Translations under genes and position numbers: made by a program
Shown: positions 54,586 to 63,955 of the stretch, one piece after another
Position numbering within the stretch: position 1 is the first letter of the stretch
How the letters are laid out: each line of letters begins with the position of its first letter
The notes under the pieces: generated by a model
Databases searched by the model: none
Told to the model about the DNA's origin: nothing
The model's input: only the letters and a program-made list of their open reading frames with translations
Source: Lysinibacillus composti
GTDB taxonomy: Bacteria > Bacillota > Bacilli > Bacillales_A > Planococcaceae
Reading direction: 5' to 3'
DNA length: 64,000 nucleotides
NCBI RefSeq assembly: GCF_016908465.1
Contig: NZ_JAFBDY010000011.1
Span: 57,858-121,857, forward strand

Positions 54586-54797
54586 CATAATCCCTCATTT
54601 CAGCGTATAAATATTGTTTTGTTTTTTAGTAACCTTTGTTGATTTCATTATAAAGAGAACGATTTTATAAAACATCCGATAATGTGTATGAATTTTCTGA
54701 AGTTTCTTTTATACAATTTTGAATCAAACAGGTGGACCCTTTCTCTTTTTTACTGAAAAGTGTATAAAAAGAGAGTCTGAGGTTGGGCCAAAATTAA

Positions 54798-54828
54798 AAA
54801 CACCACTTCTCATAGAGAAATGGTGTTT
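54798..54828. terminator. Hairpin, possible terminator
   Basis: AAACACCA pairs with TGGTGTTT, inner TTCTC/GAGAA. It lies upstream of doeA, before the dispersed repeat, and could end transcription from the PucR gene. Confidence 0.55.
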
Positions 54829-54870
54829 GATTGTTTGTATGTTTGTTGTTAATGCCGACTACATGTTAAT

Positions 54871-55136
54871 AAGTGTTAGCCACTCTCCAGAAACCGCGGC
54901 CTACCACTGTAAGCCGCGCAATATCTCCGGAACGTTTAGAAGGGTACATTTTATGTGAGCGGTCCTACACAAAGCCGGTGGCAAAAACGCTACGTCCTGT
55001 AGCATTGCCACCATGACCAACGTCCTGTTGGCCTCATAGACAAGTCGAAAAGACATGTTTCAACATGGCTTTGCGGCTTGTGTGCTTAGACCGCTCTCAT
55101 CAGACACTAGATCAGATTCTTTATTAGAAAAAACTT
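54871..55136. repeat. Dispersed repeat, copy 2, carrying an inserted GTCCT-loop module
   Basis: 266 bp, same element as 41570-41777. In the hairpin apex, copy 1 has 6 nt and this copy 64 nt. The extra piece contains a 36-nt module (54977-55012: GGTGGCAA, four bases, GCTAC, GTCCT, GTAGC, A, TTGCCACC) and a CCAAC-GTCCT-GTTGG hairpin. The outer stem changed in pairs (GCGGAC/GTCCGC in copy 1, GCGGTC/GACCGC here; CACGTT/AACGTG versus CATGTT/AACATG). No coding frame; the rest of the doeA-pucR gap (54589-55245) holds nothing else recognised. Confidence 0.85.
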
Positions 55137-55245
55137 TTATCAAGTTGGCACGGATGGGCATCGAGTAAAGTAGAATCTTTTATAAATAATAGTGTTTTTT
55201 CTAAAATCTACTTTTGTCCTAGCCTCAAACTATATCTCTATATCT

Positions 55246-56946
55246 TTACAACCCATCAATATTCGAAAGATCTGTATTGATTTGTTCCCTCTTAATAACA
55301 CCTGTTGACCATACGCGAATACTAAAATCCAATAGGAATAGATCATCGGGATTCACGAGTGATAGTCCAGTTAAAGATTCGATTTTTCTTAACCTGTATA
55401 AAAGTGATTGACGGTGAAGGTTTAGATCGCGTGCAGTTTGACTAACATTTCCACTATTTCGGTTATAGCCTATGAACGTATTAATTAAATCCATATCCCG
55501 TTTCTCGTCATACTCAACTAACGGTAAAATCGTGGCAGCCATAATTTCTTTTACTTCTGCATTGATTGCCAAATTGAGTAATAACCGATTCATGCGAGTT
55601 TCATCAAAGTTTACTCGTTTGCCAATCCCAATTTGTTTCCTTCCCATGTCCAATGCTGCTTTTGCTTTTTTGAAACTATGAGAGAAATCTTGATTCTCTT
55701 CTTTATATTTTCCGATTCCCCATGAAAAAGTCACGCTGGGAAATAAATGATTTAATCTTCGTTCAACCAAATCTAAAAAATGATTAACTGAATCAGAAGA
55801 GGATTCTTTCTTTACTTCTAAAAAAATAATGATCTGATTTCCTTCATAAGCAAATAACATTTGATGTTTAACAGCTTCAGCTGCAAAGATTAATTCTTCT
55901 TTTAAATAAACAATCATTTTTTCTAGCCAATTGTATTTTAAGGATTGTTTTTTGTGATCCTTTTCCATTAATGAATCTAAATTCTCAGGATATCCAATGA
56001 TACAATCATAGTCGGTATTCAAATTGTATTGAAACTGTTCCGCCTTTGCGTTTTTATATTCCTCGGACAGACTTTCACCCTTAATAAGCCTTAATAGAAA
56101 ATCATTTTGCAAGCGCATCTCAGCTCTCGTTACAACACTATTTCGAGAAAACCATAATGCACTAGCCATCATAGCATGTTCAATAATATGTATGTCTTGT
56201 TGATTCAATTGATACTCTAAATCAGTTAGTACGCAAATTTCACCTTCATGTACTCCATTTGTTTGAATTGACAAGTGATACAAGCTCGAATCTTCGTCTG
56301 ATATGGTTTTCATTTTAGAGTGTAATGGATGTTGGGAAGCTTTCTTATCTTGATGCATTCTAATCAATCGATTTCTTATACTAAAAACCTTTGTTGGATT
56401 AGCACTGCCGGCTGTCGGGCTTCCTTTCTCATTTAATATTAATATGGGAAGACCCAGTTCTTCTTCTACATAACTTGAAATTTCCCCAATATTTTTACCA
56501 TCTAAAATCATTTGAATTAAATTTTGATGAACATCTTTCGACCGTTTTAAATCATTTTGTTGAATCTGATTTAATTCTCGCATAACTTCATGAACAATAT
56601 CTGCAAAGCGAATCTCCCACGGGATTTCTATTAATATAAAATTTCTTTCTTCTGCAAATTGAATAATTTCATCAGGAATTTCAAATATATAGCGACCAGT
56701 AGCAATGGCCAATGCAGATGCACCAGAATCATATACATCTTTTACAAATTCTAATAAAATATCTAGATCCTCATGACAACCTATTCCTGTAGTAAGTACA
56801 AATTCATTTTCTCTGACAAAATTCTCAACGGGACTCTCAATAACTGAAACCCATTCAATTTTCTTGTTACCTAAAACGTCTTTACCTGATTTTACTTTGG
56901 AAGTTTTTAGTAGAGGAAGTTGTGTAATATCACGAACATATAGCAT
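55246..56946 (-). CDS. PucR-family regulator, probable controller of the ectoine cluster
   Basis: 566 residues. An N-terminal PucR sensor domain (about 1-125: LYVRDITQLPLLKTSKV) is followed by a GGDEF-like/CdaR segment. The C-terminal HTH_30 domain is at about 495-555 (TFIGYNRNSGNVSQTARDLNLHRQSLLYRLRKIE). PucR/CdaR regulators control purine, proline and sugar-acid use in response to metabolites. It lies upstream of the doe operon, same strand. In Proteobacteria the ectoine regulator is EnuR (MocR type), so a PucR here would be a different solution. Confidence 0.85.
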   Translation of the reverse strand: MLYVRDITQLPLLKTSKVKSGKDVLGNKKIEWVSVIESPVENFVRENEFVLTTGIGCHEDLDILLEFVKDVYDSGASALAIATGRYIFEIPDEIIQFAEERNFILIEIPWEIRFADIVHEVMRELNQIQQNDLKRSKDVHQNLIQMILDGKNIGEISSYVEEELGLPILILNEKGSPTAGSANPTKVFSIRNRLIRMHQDKKASQHPLHSKMKTISDEDSSLYHLSIQTNGVHEGEICVLTDLEYQLNQQDIHIIEHAMMASALWFSRNSVVTRAEMRLQNDFLLRLIKGESLSEEYKNAKAEQFQYNLNTDYDCIIGYPENLDSLMEKDHKKQSLKYNWLEKMIVYLKEELIFAAEAVKHQMLFAYEGNQIIIFLEVKKESSSDSVNHFLDLVERRLNHLFPSVTFSWGIGKYKEENQDFSHSFKKAKAALDMGRKQIGIGKRVNFDETRMNRLLLNLAINAEVKEIMAATILPLVEYDEKRDMDLINTFIGYNRNSGNVSQTARDLNLHRQSLLYRLRKIESLTGLSLVNPDDLFLLDFSIRVWSTGVIKREQINTDLSNIDGL

Positions 56947-57261
56947 TTAAACTTTCTCTCCTTTCGAATGTAATCATTTCAGATTTTTTTAGATGTCCAA
57001 CATAATAAAAAGAGTATTTAGATTTGTAACCAAGGGGAATAAATATTTATAACATTCCGAAGAATCTATCGCTTGGTAGTTTTTGTAACCCTATATTATA
57101 CTTTTCTATCAATTTATACAATTATCAATATAGAAAAATAATTCAGAATTAAGAATTTCTCTACATTAATTATTAGAAAATAATTTTTTATCCGTAAAAC
57201 ACAAAATGAAAAACACCTCATAAAAGAGAATTCCAATCTTTTACGAGGTGTTTCAATTTTA
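56947..57261. other. Intergenic region between the MHS transporter and PucR genes
   Basis: 315 bases, AT-rich. It holds the transporter terminator (57211-57253: AAACACCTC pairs with GAGGTGTTT, inner TAAAAGA/TCTTTTA) and the expected PucR promoter, which I cannot place. Confidence 0.6.
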
Positions 57262-58746
57262 TTATTTTACTGTTGCATGTTCTTTATAATCACTTTCAAC
57301 CGCTTTTTCTGACGGCAATTCTTCTTTCCACCAAAGCGCTTTATCAGGATTTTTTAATACTTCGGCGATTTCACTTGCATGTTCGACAGTTGGAGCCGAA
57401 CCACGTAGCGATCTACCCGCTGTTTCTTTAACAAAAAAGCCAACTACGACAAGTCCGATTACACAAACAACCATTAATAAATACGCAGGAACCATGCTAT
57501 TATGCGTCATACTAACTAACGAAGCAATAACAAGTGGTGTAGTTCCACCAAATAGAGAGGTAGAAATGTTATAAGTAATCGCGAGTGACCCGTATCGTAC
57601 TTCTGTAAAGAATAAAGATGGTAATGTTGCAGGAAGCGTTCCTTGGAAAGCAGCAAGCATAATACCTAGGATAAATAATCCTAAAAAGACAACAAAATCA
57701 TGTCCAGTACCCATCATGATAAATGCAGGTATACTAAGTAAAATAGTTCCAATCAATGCACCTATCACAATGCGATTGCGGCCAATTCGATCGCTCCAAT
57801 AACCCGCAGCCAAAATGATTGGAATAATCAAAACCATCACAAGAAGTGAATACGCTAATCCTTTTGTTTCACCATAACCAAGCTCTTGAGTTAAATAAGA
57901 TGGCATATAAGTGAGAACCATATAAAGCGCTGTATTATAAAACAATACAATTCCAATACAAATTAGAAGAGGTTTCCAATGATTTGTCAAAATTTCTTTA
58001 ATAGAAACTTGATGACTTTCTTCTTCCTTCACTTCTTCCATAGCCTTAAATGCAGGCGTTTCCTCTAGACGGGAACGTAAATAAAAACCAATGATTCCTA
58101 AAGGACCGGCAATCAAAAATGGAATTCTCCAACCCCATTCAACCATCTTTTCAGGACCTAAGATGAACGTCAATAAAGTAACTAATGCAGCGCTGACAGA
58201 GAAACCTACGAGAGTTCCGACTTCTAAACCACTCGCTAAATAACCGCGCTTTTTATCTGGAGTTGACTCTGCTATGTATGTCATAGCTCCCGCATACTCG
58301 CCTCCAGTTGAAAATCCTTGGACTAATCTAGCAATCAGTAGCAAAACGGGAGCTGCTACCCCTATAGTCGAATAGCTAGGAATCAGACCGATAAACAATG
58401 TAGAGGCTGCCATCATTATTAATGTAAGAGCAAGGATTTTCTTTCGACCTACTCGATCTCCCAACATTCCAAAAACATAACCACCGATTGGACGGGCGAT
58501 AAAGGCAATGGCAAATGTGGCAAACGCATAGATTAATTGATAGGAAGGATCAATCTCTGGAAAAAAGACTTTCCCAATGGTAACTGCTAAATATGCATAC
58601 ACACCGAAGTCAAACCATTCGATTGCGTTACCAAGTGAAGTAACGAAAACCGTTCGCTTAGCAGCCTTAGCGTCTACAACAATTACATCTTCTTTTTTCA
58701 ACTTACTCTCAAACTTTCCTAAAGAATTCCTTTGTTTACTAACCAT
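57262..58746 (-). CDS. MHS-family MFS transporter, ProP-like (candidate ectoine importer)
   Basis: 494 residues, twelve membrane helices. MHS-family motifs: TSLGNAIEWFDFGVYAYLA, GDRVGRKKIL, RLVQGFSTGGEYAGA, PSLFFTEVRYG. E. coli ProP, a member, takes up proline, betaine and ectoine with H+. Placed upstream of PucR and the doe operon on the same strand, it is a likely uptake system for ectoine as a nutrient. RBS AAGGAGGG. Confidence 0.85.
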   Translation of the reverse strand: MVSKQRNSLGKFESKLKKEDVIVVDAKAAKRTVFVTSLGNAIEWFDFGVYAYLAVTIGKVFFPEIDPSYQLIYAFATFAIAFIARPIGGYVFGMLGDRVGRKKILALTLIMMAASTLFIGLIPSYSTIGVAAPVLLLIARLVQGFSTGGEYAGAMTYIAESTPDKKRGYLASGLEVGTLVGFSVSAALVTLLTFILGPEKMVEWGWRIPFLIAGPLGIIGFYLRSRLEETPAFKAMEEVKEEESHQVSIKEILTNHWKPLLICIGIVLFYNTALYMVLTYMPSYLTQELGYGETKGLAYSLLVMVLIIPIILAAGYWSDRIGRNRIVIGALIGTILLSIPAFIMMGTGHDFVVFLGLFILGIMLAAFQGTLPATLPSLFFTEVRYGSLAITYNISTSLFGGTTPLVIASLVSMTHNSMVPAYLLMVVCVIGLVVVGFFVKETAGRSLRGSAPTVEHASEIAEVLKNPDKALWWKEELPSEKAVESDYKEHATVK

Positions 58747-59742
58747 ACTTTTCCCTCCTTAAAAACTTGAATTTTTATCACACTTCTTCCCCCAACATCC
58801 AAATGGTTTTCTTAAAAAGAGCACCACATGAACAGTTGGAAATAATTAGATTGCTAATACTGATCCCTCATCCTACCTAAGAATGCTCGTCCACATACAA
58901 GGAACATTCAGTCCTTGTATAATTTAAAACTTACTTTTTTCTAAAAATAGGAACGATTTTTTTAAAGCTTTTCTCTATCAAAACCTATTATTCTACAATT
59001 TTCTATATATTCACAATATTAATTAAATTGTTTAATCTGCACAATATTCAATTTGTATGAAGTTTCTTTTTTACTTTTTAGACAATATAACTACAAATTA
59101 ATATAGGTAGTGGGCTAACACTTTTAAGCGTGATTTATATTAGGATGTAAGCTTTGAATTGGATGCTAAATCGACCACAAATGTGGTTGAGATTATAGGT
59201 TAAACGAAAAAGCAAAAACGCCAAAACCATGAATAATGATTTTGACGTTTAATGGGATAAAGTATGAGCCAGTTAGTTTTGCCCGAGGAATGCAATACTT
59301 AATAGAAGGTCATCTTGAAATGTTGAATTGCATAATTACTCCGACGCTACCTGCCATTCATCGTCGTTATGATTCGGGTAAATGCCACTTATAAATTCAA
59401 ACTTCATATAATAACTTAGTAAATTATTACCATCCAATTAGGCCCCACCTTTACCATTTTTCATATTTTTGACATCCCTTTTCCTGAGTAATATTTGCTA
59501 TAATCAAAATGTATACAATATCAATCATTTGACATTAATTCTAATTTCCATGAAATAATGTTGAAATTTTACATAACAATTTTATTGTTTTAAACAAATA
59601 ATATATGTCTTTTTCATTACACGTTAATCAATTATTTACTAGATTTAATAAAGAATTCACTCATTTCATATTATCGATTCGAAAGTTCTATAAAAGCACT
59701 ATTTTACTATTAAATAATAAAAGTTATGTGAGGGTAGTTAAA
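58747..59742. other. Long non-coding region before the GGDEF-EAL-PilZ gene
   Basis: 996 AT-rich bases. It includes a hairpin near 59216-59250 (AAACGCCAAAACCA / TGATTTTGACGTTT) like the one after the doe operon, and a small ACCACA/TGTGGT stem near 59174-59188. The frame open from 59605 to 59742 lacks a ribosome binding site and I leave it untranslated. An extended -10 promoter is at 59496-59504. No other gene seen. Confidence 0.6.
59496..59504 (+). promoter_or_regulatory. Extended -10 promoter for the GGDEF-EAL-PilZ gene
   Basis: TGCTATAAT, a perfect TATAAT with an extended TGC. No good -35 at normal spacing. It gives a leader of about 230 nt. Confidence 0.5.
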
Positions 59743-62661
59743 ATGATTAAAAAGTTTTTTAAAAAAATAAATGAGCAAGAGCAACTCTTTATAGAAAACG
59801 AATTAAATCTCAAGCCTGAAATATATGACTATTTAAATGCGGTAGTTAAATTAGATTCAAGTGGGAATATCATTTCTTGCAACCAGATATTTCTTAACAG
59901 ATTTGGATTTAACGAACAAGATTTAAAAAATCCCTTTTTTGATCTTCTGCTAAAAGATACCTCTTCAAAAGTTAATAATTACTTTGAAAATGCTATATCA
60001 GGAAAAACTCAGATATTTAATGCTGTAGGTTTCCCGAAAAAAGGAAAGCCAATCGATCTCAAGATGATCCTTATACCTATCAAAAGTAAAACAAGTAAAG
60101 AAGTTTATGTCATTTTAAAAGATAACACTGACTTGCAAAAGCAAGAAAAGAAGCTCAATCAATTTATTAAAATGCGAGAAGCGTTTGATGAAGTCGATTA
60201 TATTTGTAGTTTTTACTATGATGCAATTAATGATTTCCTTTATTTTTCTAAGCAAATCGCGGATATGCTTCAAATCAATCCACAATCGACATTTACACCT
60301 TCTTTTAACCACTTCTTACGCTATGTACACCCTGAAGATAGGGAGCGTTTAAGAGATACACTGCAAACTGCATTGAACAAAAAGACTGGTTTTGAAATCG
60401 AATATCGTCTAATCCGACAAGATCAAACGTTCTGCCTCGTGAAGGAACAAACGGGAATACTTCTCGATAAAAAAGGGAATCTGGAAGGATTAGTTGGGTT
60501 TATTCAAGATATTACTGATCACACGATATCTAGCGAAGTACTGAAAAAAGAAAAACAAATGAATATACTTTACGACAACCCAGATGTAGGAATCTGGTCT
60601 TTAGATATTCAAAGAGGTAGGTATCTAGATATTTCAAATGGAGTTAACTATATAACAGGTTATACAATAGATGATTTTAATAATGGTCTTCAATGGTCTT
60701 CCCTTATTCATCCTGAAGATTTACAGACATATTTGAGTAACCAACCTAAATTAGCAACAGGAAATATCATTAAACATCAATATCGAATAAAACATAAAAA
60801 TGGTAGTTATCGATGGCTTCAAGATTATGTAATCCCTGAATTGGATAATAACGGGAATATGGTGCGCTTATTTGGTCTAATATCTGACATTACAGAACAA
60901 AAAGCATTAGAAGAAAAAATTAGCTTCATGGCTAATTATGATACTTTAACGAAATTACCTAATCGTTATAAGTTCATAGAAACTTTAGATCTATTAATCG
61001 ATCAGTATGCCGACACCAATAATAAATTTGCTGTCTTAAAATTAGATATTGATGGCTTCAAATATGTTAACGACACTCTCGGAAATCAAGCTGGAGACGA
61101 GCTATTAATATTATTTAGTAACCGTATTCAAAAGCATTTAACATCAAAAGATATGCTTGCTCGCCGTGGTGGGGATGAATTTATGATTCTAATTGAAACT
61201 ATAGAGTCAATTGAGGCACTAAAAATATTAATCAATAAGATGATCGAAGGTATGAATAAGCCATTTAATTTAAATGGTTACCAATTATATATCACTGCAA
61301 GTATTGGGATTAGTACCTATCCCGAAAATGGATTAACAAGTTTAGAATTAATGAGAAATGCTAATCTTGCATTACATCAGTCGGTAAAAGGTGGGAAAAA
61401 TAACTATTCTATTCTTTCACACTCTAGTAGTATTCAATCCTATAAAGACTACAGTATTGCTAGAGACCTAAAAAAGGCAGTAGAGAATAAAGAAATGACT
61501 TTATATTTTCAACCACGCGTTAACGCTAAAACTAATCGAATCATTGGTGCAGAAGCTCTAATCCGCTGGAATCACCCCGAGTGGGGGCTTGTTTCCCCAT
61601 CTGAATTCCTTACTATTGCTGAAGAAAATGGTTTAATTACGGAGATTGATGATTGGGTTTTAAATGAAGTATGTCGCCAAATAAGAAATTGGAAAAATAA
61701 CAGCATAAATGTTGTTCCGATTTCAATTAATATTTCAGCTGTCCATTTTCTGATTCCAAATTGGCCAAATAAAGTTGCCACGATTATTCAAGAGACTGGA
61801 ATTCAAGCAGATGACATTGAATTTGAAATTACCGAAAGTACCATCTTAAGCAATTCCGAAGTGGTTAAAAATTCAATTTTCAGTTTAAAAGAACTAGGAA
61901 TTAAAATTTCCTTAGATGATTTTGGAACAGGTTTTTCTTCCCTTTCCTACTTAACTCAATTTCCTTTTGATTTAATTAAAATTGATAAATCCTTTATTCG
62001 AAACATGCACCAAAGTGATCGTGACTTGCATCTCACTAAATCAATTATTTATATGGCAAAAGGATTAAAACTAAGAGTAGTAGCGGAAGGCGTAGAAACT
62101 GTTAAACAATTAAAAATACTTCAAGATGAAGACTGTCATGAAATTCAAGGCTATTTATTCAGTCAGCCTGTCCCTCTAAATGAATTTAAATTACTTTTAC
62201 AGAAAAAAGTATTGCCTCCAGTAGATGCAGAACAAAAAGCAAAACAAAGCAAGAGGCGTCATTACCGCTTGAATTTCCCTTCTCCGCTTGAAGCTGACAT
62301 GGAACTAGTATCAATTGCAGGCCGTAGAATGAAATTAGGCGTATCAAAAGTATTAATTGAAGACATTAGTATTGGTGGTCTACGATTTATCTCTAATCTT
62401 AAATTACCTACAAGAGGCGATGTAATTTACCAGTTTAAATCAGAAATCCTTGGAGAATTCATTACATTGAAGGGTAGTATCGTTTGGAAAGAAGAGGTAA
62501 ACGAAGATTTAATGGAATATGGAATTGAATTTAATATTAACACAATGGAGCGAGCTTCACTTTCAACTCTACTAGATTCTTTTAATATTTTATTAAACAA
62601 TGGTACAAGCTTGCCACCATACAGAAAAGTGAGTGTAGCTAAATCTCAATATTTTAAGTAG
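59743..62661 (+). CDS. PAS-PAS-PAS-GGDEF-EAL-PilZ c-di-GMP protein
   Basis: 972 residues from the ATG preceded by GAGGG. Three PAS-like domains (about 24-120, 140-265, 280-385) come first. The GGDEF domain has an intact GGDEF at 476-480 (no RxxD I-site), and the EAL domain an intact EAL at 604-606, with ITES, DDFGTGF and EGVET. A C-terminal PilZ domain has RxxxR at 838-842 and DxSxxG at 874-879. It could make, break and bind c-di-GMP. No membrane segment, so it is cytoplasmic. A PilZ fused to GGDEF-EAL is unusual. The upstream frame (to 59605) lacks a ribosome binding site. Confidence 0.9.
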   Translation: MIKKFFKKINEQEQLFIENELNLKPEIYDYLNAVVKLDSSGNIISCNQIFLNRFGFNEQDLKNPFFDLLLKDTSSKVNNYFENAISGKTQIFNAVGFPKKGKPIDLKMILIPIKSKTSKEVYVILKDNTDLQKQEKKLNQFIKMREAFDEVDYICSFYYDAINDFLYFSKQIADMLQINPQSTFTPSFNHFLRYVHPEDRERLRDTLQTALNKKTGFEIEYRLIRQDQTFCLVKEQTGILLDKKGNLEGLVGFIQDITDHTISSEVLKKEKQMNILYDNPDVGIWSLDIQRGRYLDISNGVNYITGYTIDDFNNGLQWSSLIHPEDLQTYLSNQPKLATGNIIKHQYRIKHKNGSYRWLQDYVIPELDNNGNMVRLFGLISDITEQKALEEKISFMANYDTLTKLPNRYKFIETLDLLIDQYADTNNKFAVLKLDIDGFKYVNDTLGNQAGDELLILFSNRIQKHLTSKDMLARRGGDEFMILIETIESIEALKILINKMIEGMNKPFNLNGYQLYITASIGISTYPENGLTSLELMRNANLALHQSVKGGKNNYSILSHSSSIQSYKDYSIARDLKKAVENKEMTLYFQPRVNAKTNRIIGAEALIRWNHPEWGLVSPSEFLTIAEENGLITEIDDWVLNEVCRQIRNWKNNSINVVPISINISAVHFLIPNWPNKVATIIQETGIQADDIEFEITESTILSNSEVVKNSIFSLKELGIKISLDDFGTGFSSLSYLTQFPFDLIKIDKSFIRNMHQSDRDLHLTKSIIYMAKGLKLRVVAEGVETVKQLKILQDEDCHEIQGYLFSQPVPLNEFKLLLQKKVLPPVDAEQKAKQSKRRHYRLNFPSPLEADMELVSIAGRRMKLGVSKVLIEDISIGGLRFISNLKLPTRGDVIYQFKSEILGEFITLKGSIVWKEEVNEDLMEYGIEFNINTMERASLSTLLDSFNILLNNGTSLPPYRKVSVAKSQYFK

Positions 62662-62768
62662 GATCACAAGCTCGAATCTACTCGGCAAACTATCAAATAA
62701 TAGGTACTGTTGCTAGAGTTTTAAAGTAATCTTGTTATGATTTCTAAACTTTCGAAGGGAGGTAAACA

Positions 62769-63878
62769 ATGAAAATTTACGTTAAAAGGATCATTATCAT
62801 CTCAACACTAATCATAGTCTCTTCACTATTTGATATTTTAGATGATACCATCATTCGAATATTTAACTTCCAAGATGAGGGGACATTCGAAATTACGGTA
62901 GATTTTATCGGTCCTATTATAGAGGTTTCTTTAATGTTTTGGGCTCTGTTATCTGGTAAAAAAGCTGTATGCCAAATAAAAAACGAAGAAGAGCAATACA
63001 AACGCTTGGTCCAATTATCACCCGAAGCCATATTAATTCATAAAAAAGGAAAAATCATTTATATAAATGAAACTGGAGCAAATTTATTTGGATTAAGTTC
63101 TGCAAATGATTTAATTAATCGGAACCTAGAGGAATTTGTCCATCATGATTCTAAGGACATTATTAAAAAGTTAAAGGAAAACTCCAATCAGTTCCCGAAT
63201 CGTGAATTTAATGAGCAAATCAAGTTTAGAAGAGCTGATGGTGCCATGATTTATTTGGAATTCAAATCAACGAAGATTGAATTCAAAGGTCAATCTGTTC
63301 GAGAACTGATTGCAAGAGATATCACCATTCAAAAGCATGAATTAGATAATGTTAAACGTTTAGCTTTTGAAGATGAGTTAACTGGTTTGCCAAACCGAAG
63401 AGCTATCATGGACAAACTCTCACAATTAATGAAAACATCAAAAAAGGAACAAACAAAAATTGGTGTAATGTTTATTGACTTGGATGGATTTAAACAAGTA
63501 AATGACTCCCTTGGTCATGACTGTGGAGATATCCTTCTAAAACAAGTTAGTAAATTATTTCAAAAATGTGTAGCAGAAAAAGGGATTGTCGCAAGATTAG
63601 GTGGCGATGAATTTTTAGTGATATTCGATCAAATAAGTGACCAAGATTGTATAATGGTTGCAGAAAAAATGATTGAAAGTCTCAATTCTCCTATTATTAT
63701 CTTTGGAAAAAGGGCTCAAGTTACACCAAGTATTGGAATAGCGCTATATCCCCAACATGGACTTGAAGCGACAGAGTTAATTAAGAATGCTGACATGGCT
63801 ATGTATCAGGCAAAACAACGGGGAAAAAATAATTATCAAATATATGAGACTCTTAATAAAAGAAATAACATCATTTAA
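62769..63878 (+). CDS. Membrane PAS-GGDEF diguanylate cyclase
   Basis: 369 residues. N-terminal membrane segments (about 5-22 and 45-62), a PAS domain (about 75-190) and GGDEF (195-365). GGDEF at 278-282 is intact (ARLGGDEFLVIF); the I-site position (269-272) is AEKG, so no RxxD feedback is expected. RBS GGGAGG. It follows the PilZ fusion gene by 107 nt on the same strand but has room for its own promoter. Confidence 0.92.
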   Translation: MKIYVKRIIIISTLIIVSSLFDILDDTIIRIFNFQDEGTFEITVDFIGPIIEVSLMFWALLSGKKAVCQIKNEEEQYKRLVQLSPEAILIHKKGKIIYINETGANLFGLSSANDLINRNLEEFVHHDSKDIIKKLKENSNQFPNREFNEQIKFRRADGAMIYLEFKSTKIEFKGQSVRELIARDITIQKHELDNVKRLAFEDELTGLPNRRAIMDKLSQLMKTSKKEQTKIGVMFIDLDGFKQVNDSLGHDCGDILLKQVSKLFQKCVAEKGIVARLGGDEFLVIFDQISDQDCIMVAEKMIESLNSPIIIFGKRAQVTPSIGIALYPQHGLEATELIKNADMAMYQAKQRGKNNYQIYETLNKRNNII

Positions 63879-63908
63879 AAAGTAATTCTACAAAAGTAGA
63901 ATTGCTCA

Positions 63909-63955
63909 GACTGTAGACAAACTCGAAATTTCGAGTTTGCCTACAGTCTTTTTTC
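63909..63955 (+). terminator. Terminator of the last GGDEF gene
   Basis: GACTGTAG-CAAACTCGAAA pairs with TTTCGAGTTTG-CTACAGTC over about 20 bp with one mismatch, then TTTTTTCTTTT. Confidence 0.92.

Noticed and set aside
59605..59742. 46-codon N-terminal extension of the GGDEF-EAL-PilZ protein
   Set aside because: No ribosome binding site before the ATG at 59605, while the ATG at 59743 has GAGGG at good spacing.
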